Positions 24,511 through 33,234 of a stretch of DNA of 64,000 nt are shown one piece after another. The stretch's first letter is position 1, and each line of letters begins with the position of its first letter. The translations under genes and the position numbers were made by a program. The notes below the pieces were generated by a model, which saw only the letters and a list, made by a program, of their open reading frames with translations, had not been told where the DNA came from and did not search any database. The stretch covers positions 1,364,001 through 1,428,000 of the forward strand of contig NZ_CP128362.1 in the NCBI RefSeq assembly GCF_034274695.1, given 5' to 3'. This DNA is from Chitinophaga sp. LS1. GTDB lineage: Bacteria; Bacteroidota; Bacteroidia; Chitinophagales; Chitinophagaceae.

Positions 24511-26175
24511 CTAACTCAGGTATTTCCCCACTATCGGTACCCTTCTACCTACTCCAAATGCCTTCGACGACACCCTGACAATAGGACAGAACTGGTTCCT
24601 CTTATACTCATTATTATTCACCATTTTAAGCGTACGCGCTACCAGTGCAGCATCAAACCCCTGTGCGATGATCTCTTTTGGCCCTTGTCTGCGCTCTATG
24701 TATTGATAGAGTATTTTGTCCAATACTGCATAATCAGGCAAACTATCGCTATCCTTCTGGTTTGGACGCAACTCTGCTGAAGGGGCTTTGTCAATAATAT
24801 TCTGAGGGATGATCCCGCTATTCCTGTTGATGTACCTGGCCAGTGCATACACCTGCATTTTGTATACATCACCCAATACTGACAGGCCACCGGCCATATC
24901 ACCATACAGGGTGCCATAACCTGTGGATAACTCACTCTTATTAGAAGTGTTCAACAGGATATAACCGAATTTATTCGACAACCCCATCAGGAGATTTCCA
25001 CGAATACGGGATTGCGTGTTCTCTTCCGCTACATTGAATGGCAGCCCCTGGAAGTAAGGGTTCAGGGTTTGCAGGAAGGTTTCGTAAATATCATTGATGC
25101 GAATGATGTCGTATGGGTTATCTAAATTCTTAGATAAAGCCACGGCATCATCTACTGAATGCTCTGTTGAATAAGGAGACGGCATCAGGATTGCACGTAC
25201 ATTTTCCTTACCTAATGCCTCTACTGCCAGGGCTAAGACCACTGCGCTGTCAATGCCACCGGAAGAACCCAGGATGGCCTTTTTAAAGCCCATCTTCCGG
25301 AAGTAATCTTTGATACCCAGTAAGATCGCTTCATAAATGCGATCTATGTTGTGTTCGAACAACAACTCCGTTACAGGCACATATGGTTTTACGGGATGAG
25401 CAGTCGTAGCCAGTTGCAAAGGTTCCAGCTCCAAACCGTCGATGGCCTCTGTGAAGTAGGGGAATTCCTTAGCGATATTTCCCTGTGCATCGAAGATGAG
25501 GGATCCACCATCGAATACGATTTCGGTCTGAGAGCCTACAGTGTTACAGTAGAACATGGGCAGTTTGTACTTGCGTACATTGGCGCGGATAATCTCTTTG
25601 CGATCTTCGTCATGATCGTAGTCAAACGGAGATGCGGAGAGGTTGATCATCACATCCGGCTGTTGCTCCATGAGCTGATCCATAGGACAGATACGGTAGA
25701 GCGGGTTGTTGCCCAGGTTCCAGATATCTTCGCAAATGGTGACAGCGAGTTTCTTTCCTTTGAACGGAATAACGTTCCAGGAGAAGGATGGCTCGAAATA
25801 ACGGTATTCGTCGAATACGTCGTAGGTGGGCAACAAGGTCTTGTGAATGATCTGTTTTACCTCGCCTTCGTACAGGAACCAGGCCGCGTTGAAGAGGTCT
25901 TTGCCCTCTGTTGCCGGGTTACGGCAAGGGCCACCTACCAGCACGGCTATATTTTGAGTATGCGCTTTGATGGTGTCAATAGCAGCATAGCATTGTTGAA
26001 TAAAGTCTTCGAATTCCAGAAAATCTCTGGGAGGGTAGCCACTGACACAGAGTTCAGAGAAGACTACGAGGTCTGCGCCCTGCGCTTCGGCTGTCTTGAT
26101 CCCATTCAGTATCTGCTGGGTATTCCATTCGAAATTGCCTATGTGATAGTTTTGTTGAGCCAGAATAATTTTCAT
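24511..26175 (-). CDS. nadE: Glutamine-dependent NAD(+) synthetase
   Basis: Cytosolic enzyme of 554 residues that amidates deamido-NAD using glutamine-derived ammonia. The N-terminal nitrilase-like glutaminase domain (about 1-260) shows the catalytic Glu in 'VVFSELCVSGYPPRDFLE', Lys in 'HKTLLPTYDVFDEYRYFE' and Cys in 'VTICEDIWN'. The C-terminal synthetase domain has the PP-loop 'LGSSGGIDSAVVLALAVEAL' (about 300). The start at 26175 (MKIILAQQNYHIGNFEW) is the normal family N-terminus; a start 63 nt upstream would cross unconserved sequence. A terminator for the gene upstream lies just before it. Confidence 0.96.
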   Translation of the reverse strand: MKIILAQQNYHIGNFEWNTQQILNGIKTAEAQGADLVVFSELCVSGYPPRDFLEFEDFIQQCYAAIDTIKAHTQNIAVLVGGPCRNPATEGKDLFNAAWFLYEGEVKQIIHKTLLPTYDVFDEYRYFEPSFSWNVIPFKGKKLAVTICEDIWNLGNNPLYRICPMDQLMEQQPDVMINLSASPFDYDHDEDRKEIIRANVRKYKLPMFYCNTVGSQTEIVFDGGSLIFDAQGNIAKEFPYFTEAIDGLELEPLQLATTAHPVKPYVPVTELLFEHNIDRIYEAILLGIKDYFRKMGFKKAILGSSGGIDSAVVLALAVEALGKENVRAILMPSPYSTEHSVDDAVALSKNLDNPYDIIRINDIYETFLQTLNPYFQGLPFNVAEENTQSRIRGNLLMGLSNKFGYILLNTSNKSELSTGYGTLYGDMAGGLSVLGDVYKMQVYALARYINRNSGIIPQNIIDKAPSAELRPNQKDSDSLPDYAVLDKILYQYIERRQGPKEIIAQGFDAALVARTLKMVNNNEYKRNQFCPIVRVSSKAFGVGRRVPIVGKYLS

Positions 26176-26221
26176 CTGTAATAGCGTTGGACTGACACAA
26201 ATTTCCTGAATTTTATAACAA

Positions 26222-26259
26222 AAACGAGCGTGTATCAAAAGAAAGATACACGCTCGTTT
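26222..26259 (-). terminator. Terminator after the porin-like gene
   Basis: Perfect 15-bp stem (AAACGAGCGTGTATC and complement) around AAAAGAAA. On the minus strand it is followed by TTTTTGTTATAAAA. It separates the outer-membrane gene at 26359 from nadE. Confidence 0.88.
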
Positions 26260-26335
26260 AATTCGGATACCTGATAGCGCCCATTACTATGCATGAGCTG
26301 TACAGGAGTTAATTTATTTATGAAACAGTGCGAAT

Positions 26336-26352
26336 GGCCTGCGGCCGGCCTA
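26336..26352 (-). repeat. GC-rich 17-bp motif after the porin-like gene
   Basis: Second copy of TAGGCCGGCCGCAGGCC, 6 nt past the stop codon of the minus-strand gene at 26359. Like the copy at 24482 it is followed by a terminator hairpin. Confidence 0.6.
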
Positions 26353-26358
26353 TCACCA

Positions 26359-27042
26359 CTAAAAGAATAATCCTAATTTCAACGCTATGCTATTCATATT
26401 CACCTTCCCATCATTCCACTTAGCATTTCTCGTCACATCGATAAACCCATTCCTGTAATCCAATCCTACCAATCCGGTCAGATTCTCTCCCAATGGATAT
26501 TCTACACCAGCACCCACCAGTAAGCCAATGTTCACTGGTTGTAAGTCTCTCAGTACATTCACTTTGTCATACGTCTGGGTCAGACTCACTACATCTGCAC
26601 GACCTCTTACCGGAAAACTCACATAAGTACCGAACTGACCAAAGATACTCATCCCCGGTGCTGTTTCCGCCTTGAGTTTCAGTGCCAAAGGCACTTCTAT
26701 ATAAGTGGCTTTGATATTATATTCAGCAGGGTTCGCCTTATAATCATCCAATCCTTTTCCCGCATCATATTTCAGTTTGCTACCCGCAGTGGTAATCTGT
26801 AAACCGGTAGCAAAGGCATAATGCCCTGCCTCATCCAACAGGAAATCGGCCATCACACCGAAACTAATACCTAACCGACCAGCATTTCTATCTACTCCTG
26901 ATTCCTGTGGAACCAGCAGTGATACGGTTGGATCCAGCCGAAATCCCAGCCTTACCCGGTGCTCCCTTATAGAATAATTACGTTGAGCATTGCTTATCAA
27001 TGCTATATTTAATAGGAAGATCACCAATAATGCCTTTCTCAT
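26359..27042 (-). CDS. Outer-membrane beta-barrel protein (PorT-like)
   Basis: Secreted protein of 227 residues: signal peptide MRKALLVIFLLNIALISNAQ, then alternating amphipathic strands typical of a small eight-stranded barrel ('GISFGVMADFLLDEAGHYAF', 'ATYIEVPLALKLKA', 'IGLLVGAGVEYPLGENLTG', ending 'MNSIALKLGLFF' with a C-terminal Phe). This is the general 'PorT-family/OMP_b-brl_2' pattern abundant in Bacteroidota; a specific role in the type IX system is not implied. It is divergent from gldB, with 68 nt between the starts. Confidence 0.82.
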   Translation of the reverse strand: MRKALLVIFLLNIALISNAQRNYSIREHRVRLGFRLDPTVSLLVPQESGVDRNAGRLGISFGVMADFLLDEAGHYAFATGLQITTAGSKLKYDAGKGLDDYKANPAEYNIKATYIEVPLALKLKAETAPGMSIFGQFGTYVSFPVRGRADVVSLTQTYDKVNVLRDLQPVNIGLLVGAGVEYPLGENLTGLVGLDYRNGFIDVTRNAKWNDGKVNMNSIALKLGLFF

Positions 27043-27110
27043 GATAATTTTATCTTTTTTTTAATACAAGGTATATAATATTTTTACCGCTCAGTAGTTT
27101 AAGTAGAAGT

Positions 27111-28160
27111 ATGCAAAATAAGACTAATAAATTAACCGGTATTTGTCAGCAGATAATCTCCTATGTTCTCTTATTGCTCTGCCTGACAGCATGTACACAT
27201 AAAAACGTGCCAGATGTAAGTAAAATTGACATCAGTGTACATATTGACCGTTTTGATCAGGCGTTGGACAAGTTGGATACGACAAATGTCACCTCCTCCT
27301 TACAGCAACTGGAGCAAAAATATCCTACATTTTTGCCCAGTTATATCGAGCATATCATGAATTTCGGTCCTTATTCCGATACTGGCCGACTGGTGTTATT
27401 GCAGACCAAAATGCTGGTGGGTAATAAGGATTTCCGGCTTTTGCAGGATTCTATCAATGCCCATTTCCCTGATGTAAAGAAAATTGAAGACGAACTGGCG
27501 CAGAGCTTTAAGTTCATCAAATATTACTTCCCCAATTTCCAGCCGCCTACCAAAGTGGTGACTTTCAGTTCTATGATCAGCAATTATGGTGCGGTCACCG
27601 TCGATTCTACTTTAGGTATCGGACTGGATATGTACCTGGGAGCAAATTTTCCTGTTTATGGTTTACTGCCGGATTATCCGGGGTATATGGTGAGAAAGTT
27701 TTCACAGGAGAATATAGTGCCTAACTGTATCCAGGTGCTGGCACAGCAATTATATCCGGGTGGTCAGCCGGGCGATAAACTGGTGATTCAGTTGGTGAAT
27801 GCGGGCAAACAGCAATACTTTACAGAACAGGTGCTGCCTTATACTGACGATAGTTTAAGACTGGGTTATACTGGTGAACAGGTAAAATGGTGCCTTGACA
27901 ATGAACAGATGATCTGGCAGTATTTTGTACAGCAGGATCTCCTGTACAAATCTGACTGGCAGAATAATATGCATTATATGAACGATGGCCCTTCTACCCA
28001 GGGTATGCCGGAAGGCTCTCCTGGCAGGATCGGTGCTTTTGTAGGCTGGAGAATAGTGCAGGCATATATGAAAGCGCATCCAAACGTGACCTTACAACAA
28101 CTGATGGATAATAAAGATGCCATGGGCATCTTCCAGCAATCCAAATACAGACCTAAGTAA
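27111..28160 (+). CDS. gldB: Gliding motility lipoprotein GldB
   Basis: Lipoprotein of 349 residues. The signal peptide ends in a lipobox (CLTAC), with the lipidated Cys at about 28. 'KIDISVHIDRFDQALDKLD' (about 38), 'LPSYIEHIMNFGPYSDTG' (about 73) and the C-terminal 'EGSPGRIGAFVGWRIVQAYM' are GldB features. In Flavobacterium johnsoniae GldB is required for gliding and is linked to the type IX secretion/gliding machinery. It is monocistronic here; gldF and gldG lie 10 kb away. A 3'-UTR hairpin element and a terminator-like hairpin follow. Confidence 0.88.
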   Translation: MQNKTNKLTGICQQIISYVLLLLCLTACTHKNVPDVSKIDISVHIDRFDQALDKLDTTNVTSSLQQLEQKYPTFLPSYIEHIMNFGPYSDTGRLVLLQTKMLVGNKDFRLLQDSINAHFPDVKKIEDELAQSFKFIKYYFPNFQPPTKVVTFSSMISNYGAVTVDSTLGIGLDMYLGANFPVYGLLPDYPGYMVRKFSQENIVPNCIQVLAQQLYPGGQPGDKLVIQLVNAGKQQYFTEQVLPYTDDSLRLGYTGEQVKWCLDNEQMIWQYFVQQDLLYKSDWQNNMHYMNDGPSTQGMPEGSPGRIGAFVGWRIVQAYMKAHPNVTLQQLMDNKDAMGIFQQSKYRPK

Positions 28161-28169
28161 AAAATATGC

Positions 28170-28211
28170 ATGAAAGAGGGAATTCCTCAACGGGGAATAA
28201 AACCATTTTCA
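28170..28211 (+). repeat. 3'-UTR hairpin element, copy 4
   Basis: A 42-nt copy starting 9 nt after the gldB stop codon, in sense. The inner stem is ATTCCTC-AAC-GGGGAAT: paired bases are swapped relative to other copies but pairing is kept. One base is missing after the stem, which breaks the possible reading frame. Confidence 0.78.
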
Positions 28212-28222
28212 GGAAAAAAATA

Positions 28223-28253
28223 GCGGTGGTGCTGAAAAATCAGCTTCCACCGC
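28223..28253 (+). terminator. Terminator-like hairpin after gldB
   Basis: Two-part stem GCGGTGG-(T)-GCTGA, loop AAAA, TCAGC-(TT)-CCACCGC. It follows the 3'-UTR element directly. There is no T-run after it, so it may protect the 3' end rather than terminate. Confidence 0.6.
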
Positions 28254-28602
28254 ATTGCTAGCTCAACGTAAAAAATAGATACCGGATTGGGAAGAGTCCA
28301 GCCTTCCGGCTAAAAACTACTATGTATTGGAAAAAAATGAATTCCTTTTAACCCAATACCGATGCTATTCCATTGATAAAAAAGAGGGCTGAAATAAAAA
28401 TTTCAGCGCCTGTAGCATACCAGTTTAACCCCAAAAAATGCTTTGCTTATTCCCCTTTTTATGATGTTGTTTGTGTCTCTTCTGTTTGTTTGTGATACAA
28501 ATATATGGTGAATAATTCAAAAAAGCACACTATAATATACATATCACAATACCACTTGTATTATTGAGTTGATTATAGTAAACTTAGTTTGTTAATTGCA
28601 CC
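28254..28602. other. Gene-free region before the HTH gene
   Basis: About 350 nt without a credible gene. A short hairpin (GGCTGAAAT-AAAA-ATTTCAGC, about 28387-28408) is present. The last 100 nt are AT-rich. TTAGTTTG at about 28587-28594, 17 nt after a TTG, is a weak match to the Bacteroidota promoter and could drive the HTH gene. Confidence 0.4.
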
Positions 28603-28899
28603 ATGGCTAAAGAAAAGAAGGAACCCAAAAAGAAGGCGGTTCTGGGTCATTTTGATCACGACATTTTCCTCGAAGAATTAGGAAAACGCATAAAATTTCT
28701 TAGAAAAGACAAAGGATTTAGGTCTTACGAGACCTTTGCCTATGATATTGACATCTCTCGTGTTGGAATGTCAAGATACGAATCAGGCAAGTTTGATGAT
28801 ATTCGCCTCAGTACATTGCTCAAGATAATTGATGGTCTTGAAATGACACCGCAGGAATTCTTTGCGGAAGGTTTTACCGTGACGAAGACGCAGGAGTAA
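28603..28899 (+). CDS. Small HTH (XRE/Cro-C1-like) DNA-binding protein
   Basis: Protein of 98 residues with a Lys-rich N-terminus (MAKEKKEPKKKA) and a central helix-turn-helix domain: 'LGKRIKFLRKDKGFRSYETF' (about 27-46), 'DISRVGMSRYESGKFDDIRL' as the recognition helix region, then 'STLLKIIDGLEMTPQEFF'. It is probably a transcription regulator; the target is unknown. It has no partner gene on its strand. It overlaps the convergent dehydrogenase gene by 26 nt, so transcription of the two may interfere. Confidence 0.84.
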   Translation: MAKEKKEPKKKAVLGHFDHDIFLEELGKRIKFLRKDKGFRSYETFAYDIDISRVGMSRYESGKFDDIRLSTLLKIIDGLEMTPQEFFAEGFTVTKTQE

Positions 28900-30634
28900 C
28901 CCGTTCCTTCTTTACCATATCAGCAGTGACCGTTATTTCTTCATTGTTGAACCGATCCTTGATATATGCCACGATCGATGCCACCGATTGATCATCCAGA
29001 AATGCGGCATGGGCAGGCATCACCCCATCAAAAGTTTTCCCATTCACCGTGATCTTTCCTTTCAATCCATTCAGTACGATATTGATCAATTGTTTTTTAT
29101 CACCAGCCAGGTATTGCGAACCGGCCAATGGTGGATACCGGTTATTATCGCCTTTTCCATCCCGCTGATGGCAGGTAGCGCAATAAGAATCGTATAACAT
29201 TCTGCCATGCATTTCATTACCCTTGCCCACCATATCCAGTACAGGATCTGGCACCTTTATATAAGTACGTGATTTTCGGGTTTCCATCGCAGTAAGTTGA
29301 GCAGCGTTGAATGATTTTTTACTTCCAGTATACATTACCCGCCATATCTTCCCTTTGTTGGATTCTGCTATGTACAGCGAGCCATCGGGGCCGGTAGCGA
29401 GGCCCATGGGGCGATAGCGGGCATCGCTGGTATTGAATACGGTATCTGTGTCAGTAAAGCCATCTGCAAATACTTCCCATTTACCTGTAGGGACACCTTT
29501 TTCAAAAGGTACAAAGCATACGATGTAACCGGCTTGCGGATAGGGTGCCCTGTCTGTAGAACCATGGAATGCTACGAAGCACCCGTTTTTGTATCTCTCT
29601 GGAAACTGATCGCCTTCGTAAAATAACAGGTCCATTGGCGCCCAGTGACCGGGAAAACCAAAGATGGGGATCGCAAAACTATCTGCTCTTGCGGTGATCT
29701 TTCCATCCCCTCCATAGCCGGGAGCCAGTATATTTTTGCCCTGCATATGATCAAAGTAGGCATAAGGCCAGCCGAAATTGGAATGAGGGGTTACTTTCAA
29801 TAAAGGTTCCGAGGGCAAAACTGCTGCCTGCCAGGCAGAAAAGACACCGGGATAGCGGTTATGAAAGTTGTCCATGCCATTCATGGCTACATAAAGGGTA
29901 TTGTCAAAAGGGCTCCAGGCAAGTCCTAAGGCACTACGAATACCAGTGGCATATAGTTCCCCATCAGCTTGTGTCTGCCCTGTTTTATTGGCATCGAAAC
30001 GCCAGATACCACCATGTCCTTGCAGGTCTGGTGCAGGATCTAATCCTTTGCCACCCGGCATACCGCCGGGACCTGCGGTATTGATATCCTGTGCAGCATC
30101 GGTAGGTGCTCCGAATGGAACATAAATATGGCCATCATGATCAAAGACCAGTGGCTTGGCGCTGTGCCAGTGTTTAAAGAGTGCGGTATCTGTATCGGTG
30201 ATGATGGTATCGGTTTTGCCTTCAGGAATGAGTTGGCCGGGAGTGAGCTTTGTACGCAATACATATTTCACTGTCGAGAAATACAGGTAACCGTTATAGA
30301 TAGACATGCCTGCAGGCAATCCTCCTTCATCCTGATAATCACCAAAGTAAGCCACTACATCTGCTTTCCCATCTCCATCCTTATCACGCAATGCCACTGT
30401 GCCACCCCGGCCTTCCAGCTGTTCATTGTAAGCGAGTTTCACATATATATCCCCATTGTCATTCACGGCCAGGTGACGGGCAGGACCTATGCCTTGTGTA
30501 ACTGTAACGGCAGCAAAACTATCAGGTAAAAAGAGGCCTCCATTATCCGGGTCAGGTGTAGGCAGGGTAGTATGTACAATAGTTTGTTTACACTGGGTAA
30601 GCACCAGCAATAGCAGGAGAAAGGAACGAGACAT
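28874..30634 (-). CDS. PQQ-dependent sugar dehydrogenase-like lipoprotein fused to cytochrome c
   Basis: Exported lipoprotein of 586 residues (MSRSFLLLLLVLTQC, lipobox Cys about 15). The large N-terminal beta-propeller resembles soluble glucose/sorbosone dehydrogenases ('HLAVNDNGDIYVKLAYNEQL', 'HWHSAKPLVFDHDGHIYVPF', 'GIRSALGLAWSPFDNTLYVA', 'HSNFGWPYAYFDHM'). The C-terminal cytochrome c domain has the heme motif CATCH (about 497) and a likely axial Met in 'GVMPAHAAF'. It should oxidise a sugar-like substrate and pass electrons to its own heme. The start at 30634 was chosen because the lipoprotein signal begins there. Confidence 0.85.
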   Translation of the reverse strand: MSRSFLLLLLVLTQCKQTIVHTTLPTPDPDNGGLFLPDSFAAVTVTQGIGPARHLAVNDNGDIYVKLAYNEQLEGRGGTVALRDKDGDGKADVVAYFGDYQDEGGLPAGMSIYNGYLYFSTVKYVLRTKLTPGQLIPEGKTDTIITDTDTALFKHWHSAKPLVFDHDGHIYVPFGAPTDAAQDINTAGPGGMPGGKGLDPAPDLQGHGGIWRFDANKTGQTQADGELYATGIRSALGLAWSPFDNTLYVAMNGMDNFHNRYPGVFSAWQAAVLPSEPLLKVTPHSNFGWPYAYFDHMQGKNILAPGYGGDGKITARADSFAIPIFGFPGHWAPMDLLFYEGDQFPERYKNGCFVAFHGSTDRAPYPQAGYIVCFVPFEKGVPTGKWEVFADGFTDTDTVFNTSDARYRPMGLATGPDGSLYIAESNKGKIWRVMYTGSKKSFNAAQLTAMETRKSRTYIKVPDPVLDMVGKGNEMHGRMLYDSYCATCHQRDGKGDNNRYPPLAGSQYLAGDKKQLINIVLNGLKGKITVNGKTFDGVMPAHAAFLDDQSVASIVAYIKDRFNNEEITVTADMVKKERVTPASSSR

Positions 30635-30724
30635 GATATCTTGATTTTGGTAGACCTGTGCGAACAAAAAAGATATCATGGCAACAGCTTGCCATGATCA
30701 ATAAGACCTGTGTTAATCAGTAAA

Positions 30725-31111
30725 TCAATTTAGCTTAAAGGGTACAATCATTTGAAACTCCGGGATTTTAACCTCGAACAGCTTCTTGTTGAGTTGATTC
30801 TCCATCTGGTAGGTACCATACATCTTGCCGATCTCTGTACGCAGGTTAGAACCTGATACGTACTGGTAGCTTTCGGTAGGGGCTAGTAGCGGCTGTACAC
30901 CTACTACGCCTTCTCCTTCTACTTCGCGATGAGTACCGTTGGAGTCAATGATGTACCAATGACGGCGCAATAACTTTATGGGAAAGGTATTATTGTTTTC
31001 AATGGTGATACGGTAGGCGAACATAAACTCACTTCCAATCGGATTTGAATAATCCGGTTGATAAAATGTTTCCACGCTGATGGTGATTCCGTCTGTTACT
31101 TTTTTTACCAT
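30725..31111 (-). CDS. apaG: ApaG-domain protein
   Basis: Protein of 128 residues matching ApaG/DUF525 across its length: 'TDGITISVETFYQPDYSNP' (about 6), 'FMFAYRITIENNNTFPIKLL' (about 29), 'RRHWYIIDSNGTHREVEGEG' (about 49), and 'GVQPLLAPTESYQYVSGSNL' (about 71). It is a fibronectin-III-like beta-sandwich, cytosolic. The exact biochemical role is not settled. It appears to be a single-gene unit. Confidence 0.93.
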   Translation of the reverse strand: MVKKVTDGITISVETFYQPDYSNPIGSEFMFAYRITIENNNTFPIKLLRRHWYIIDSNGTHREVEGEGVVGVQPLLAPTESYQYVSGSNLRTEIGKMYGTYQMENQLNKKLFEVKIPEFQMIVPFKLN

Positions 31112-31230
31112 AGAACACCTCCGTTTGACGTAAAAATAAGCAAAATAAATCCAGTGTTATCAAAAAATATAAACTGATACGGACTTTAACAATTTCTTGC
31201 AAATTTAGCAAACAACTGTATTTCAACCAC

Positions 31231-31557
31231 TTAACTAAACACCACCCGATTTACGATCGCAGTATTCTTCTCTGCGGCCCGGGCCGCCACCTCAAAACGG
31301 TTGGCGTAGTACCCCACTTTTTTACATTCCCAGAGATAATGCCAGAGAAAACGGAGCAATCCCAGCTCCTGATATTGCATAATGTGGCATACTTCGTGGC
31401 GCACCCACCATGGGTGTCGCAAAAATTCCTTGCGGGTTACACCATGGAGATGGATGGTTTTTCCAATCACCATGGCCATATTCTGGCTGTTCATCCGGCG
31501 GGCAGCCAGACGAGCTATCCAGGAATCCTCTTTGATATGGCAGACAATTTTTTCCAT
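31231..31557 (-). CDS. Small HExxH-containing protein, putative metalloprotease-like
   Basis: Protein of 108 residues from the chosen start (MEKIVCHIKEDSWIARLAAR). It has an HExxH zinc motif in 'WWVRHEVCHIMQYQ' (about 56-69) preceded by 'HLHGVTRKEFLRHP'. This matches small DUF4157-like or putative metallopeptidase domains, usually of unknown substrate. 'FEVAARAAEKN' near the end supplies a Glu that could be a third zinc ligand. There is no signal peptide. The start at 31557 was preferred to one 48 nt upstream because the upstream residues look non-conserved. Enzymatic activity is an inference. Confidence 0.7.
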   Translation of the reverse strand: MEKIVCHIKEDSWIARLAARRMNSQNMAMVIGKTIHLHGVTRKEFLRHPWWVRHEVCHIMQYQELGLLRFLWHYLWECKKVGYYANRFEVAARAAEKNTAIVNRVVFS

Positions 31558-31638
31558 TGCACTATAAAAATACGAATCAATTTTATACCTCCCTCGCAGG
31601 CGCAAAAATCGTGCACAGCCAGCGTCTCACCCTTATAA

Positions 31639-31677
31639 ACACAAAATGCTTTTGCCATGGGCAAAAGCATTTTGTGT
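31639..31677. terminator. Terminator after the DUF5777 gene
   Basis: Perfect 18-bp stem (ACACAAAATGCTTTTGCC and complement) around ATG. It lies 20 nt past the stop codon of the minus-strand gene at 31698. The inner TGCTTTTGCC is shared with other terminators in this window. Confidence 0.85.
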
Positions 31678-31697
31678 CCGGAAGTTATATGAATTTT

Positions 31698-32618
31698 TTA
31701 CAGTGAAAATCTTCTGGATATATTGAATCCCCATCTGAACTGTCCCTGCAACCAGGAGGTAGTGGTTTCAGGTATAAACTGATTTTCCAGTATAGCAGTT
31801 GAGTTGGTGAAATTGATATGGAATACGTGTCCGCCAGTTTCGATTTCCAATCCTACTGAGAGTGGGTTGTACAATTCGCGGCCCCTGTTTTTGAAATAAT
31901 CTTTCGTTTCCTGACTGCGGAACGGATAGAAATATTCTACCAGCAATGCCATGCGGTTGGTGAATTTCAGGCGTCCACCGCCGCCTATTGCAAATACATC
32001 ATTCTCGTCCATGTACGTGACCCGGTTGCGGTGTACCAATGTTGGTAACAGTGCCAATGACAGGCTACGATTGAATTTGCGGCCGATGATCACCTGTCCT
32101 GTATAAGAAACACGGTCACTGAATTTATCAAAATAAGCAGCATCCGATTTTACTGTGCTGGATGTAGCACCACTTGCTACTGCATTACCAAATAGGGTAA
32201 CGGTTACGGGTACATGGTCGTCAGTAGTCTGTGTGATCAGCTGGTACTTGGCCAGGCCTTCATACAGCTGTGTAAGGCCACCAGAGCCTTTGGAGCGGGA
32301 CAGACCTACCATGAGGCGATCTGTAACACCATATTCAAATGCGATACGGATATCAGAAGAGTTATCCAGCCCGAAAGCTGTTTTGCCACCACCGAATTCC
32401 CCGCCGATGTCACCAAAGCGGTGATCTACGCGAAAATCCAGTTCATGTTTTTTGAGGGTTTCAATAGAATTGCCCTGAATGATACGGGTTGATTTGAATG
32501 TCGCAATCACGGGTTCATGCTTCTTAGCGCTATCCTGAAACATATTTGCCAGATCATCCTGCGCAAAGGTGCTCAGGCTGTAGCAACAGCCGAGCAATAA
32601 CAGATATATTTGCTTCAT
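31698..32618 (-). CDS. DUF5777-type outer-membrane beta-barrel protein
   Basis: Secreted protein of 306 residues: signal peptide ending STFAQ, then 'VIATFKSTRIIQGNSIETL' and 'HELDFRVDHRFGDIGGEFGG', which I associate with the DUF5777 family. The remainder is a series of amphipathic beta strands ('DIRIAFEYGVTDRLMVGLS', 'VSYTGQVIIGRKFNRSLSLA', 'MALLVEYFYPF') ending in 'ISRRFSL'. It should form a barrel in the outer membrane. It is the last gene of a same-strand trio with YceI-like and cytochrome-like genes, 34 nt after the YceI gene. The function is unknown. Confidence 0.78.
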   Translation of the reverse strand: MKQIYLLLLGCCYSLSTFAQDDLANMFQDSAKKHEPVIATFKSTRIIQGNSIETLKKHELDFRVDHRFGDIGGEFGGGKTAFGLDNSSDIRIAFEYGVTDRLMVGLSRSKGSGGLTQLYEGLAKYQLITQTTDDHVPVTVTLFGNAVASGATSSTVKSDAAYFDKFSDRVSYTGQVIIGRKFNRSLSLALLPTLVHRNRVTYMDENDVFAIGGGGRLKFTNRMALLVEYFYPFRSQETKDYFKNRGRELYNPLSVGLEIETGGHVFHINFTNSTAILENQFIPETTTSWLQGQFRWGFNISRRFSL

Positions 32619-32652
32619 AGAAGAGTTGTGTTGTTGTGTTGTTTTAAATGGT

Positions 32653-33201
32653 TCAGGACGCAGGGGAATAGGCTCCTTTTACAGTCACTTCTATTACTTC
32701 TGCAATGTTTTTGACAACGAGCGTAGGTACTTTGATCTTGTGATCTACCAACCTGACATTGAATTTGGCATCGAGGGTTGGTTTACCGTCTTTGACGATG
32801 ATGGTGCCTTTTTCGCGATACACTTTATCTACGCCATGCATGTTCATTGTTCCTTCTACAGTTACAGGATAGGTGCCATCCTTGTGCAGGTCAGGTATTT
32901 CCAGAATTTTACCTTTGAATTCTGCGGTTGGATACTTGTCACTCTCGAGATAGTTTTCGTTAAAGTGTTCTTCCATCAGTGTCTTTTTAAATTTAAAAGT
33001 ATTGATGGCGACTTTGAAGTACACAGCGCCTGTTTTTTCATTGATAGCAGATACGGCTTTGTTGGTTACAGCATCAATGTCTTCCATGGGTGTAGCAGAA
33101 AAGAAAGACAGGGTTGTGTTCTTGCAGGAATAAACATCCTGGGAGTTGGCGCGAAGCTGTAACAAGAGCATGGTTGTCAACAGCACAATGCAATGTTTCA
33201 T
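32653..33201 (-). CDS. YceI-like periplasmic protein
   Basis: Exported protein of 182 residues with a signal peptide (cleavage near LRANSQ). The rest fits the YceI lipocalin-like barrel: 'SCKNTTLSFFSATPMEDIDA' (about 25), 'AINTFKFKKTLMEEHFNENY' (about 66-85) and 'YPTAEFKGKI' (about 89), then 'YPVTVEGTMNMHGVDK' (about 109). YceI proteins bind isoprenoid or other amphiphilic molecules; the ligand here is unknown. It is the middle gene of the cytochrome-YceI-DUF5777 trio, 33 nt after the cytochrome gene. Confidence 0.87.
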   Translation of the reverse strand: MKHCIVLLTTMLLLQLRANSQDVYSCKNTTLSFFSATPMEDIDAVTNKAVSAINEKTGAVYFKVAINTFKFKKTLMEEHFNENYLESDKYPTAEFKGKILEIPDLHKDGTYPVTVEGTMNMHGVDKVYREKGTIIVKDGKPTLDAKFNVRLVDHKIKVPTLVVKNIAEVIEVTVKGAYSPAS

Positions 33202-33234
33202 TGTTTTACTTTTTTAGGATTTTTGAATAGTAAC

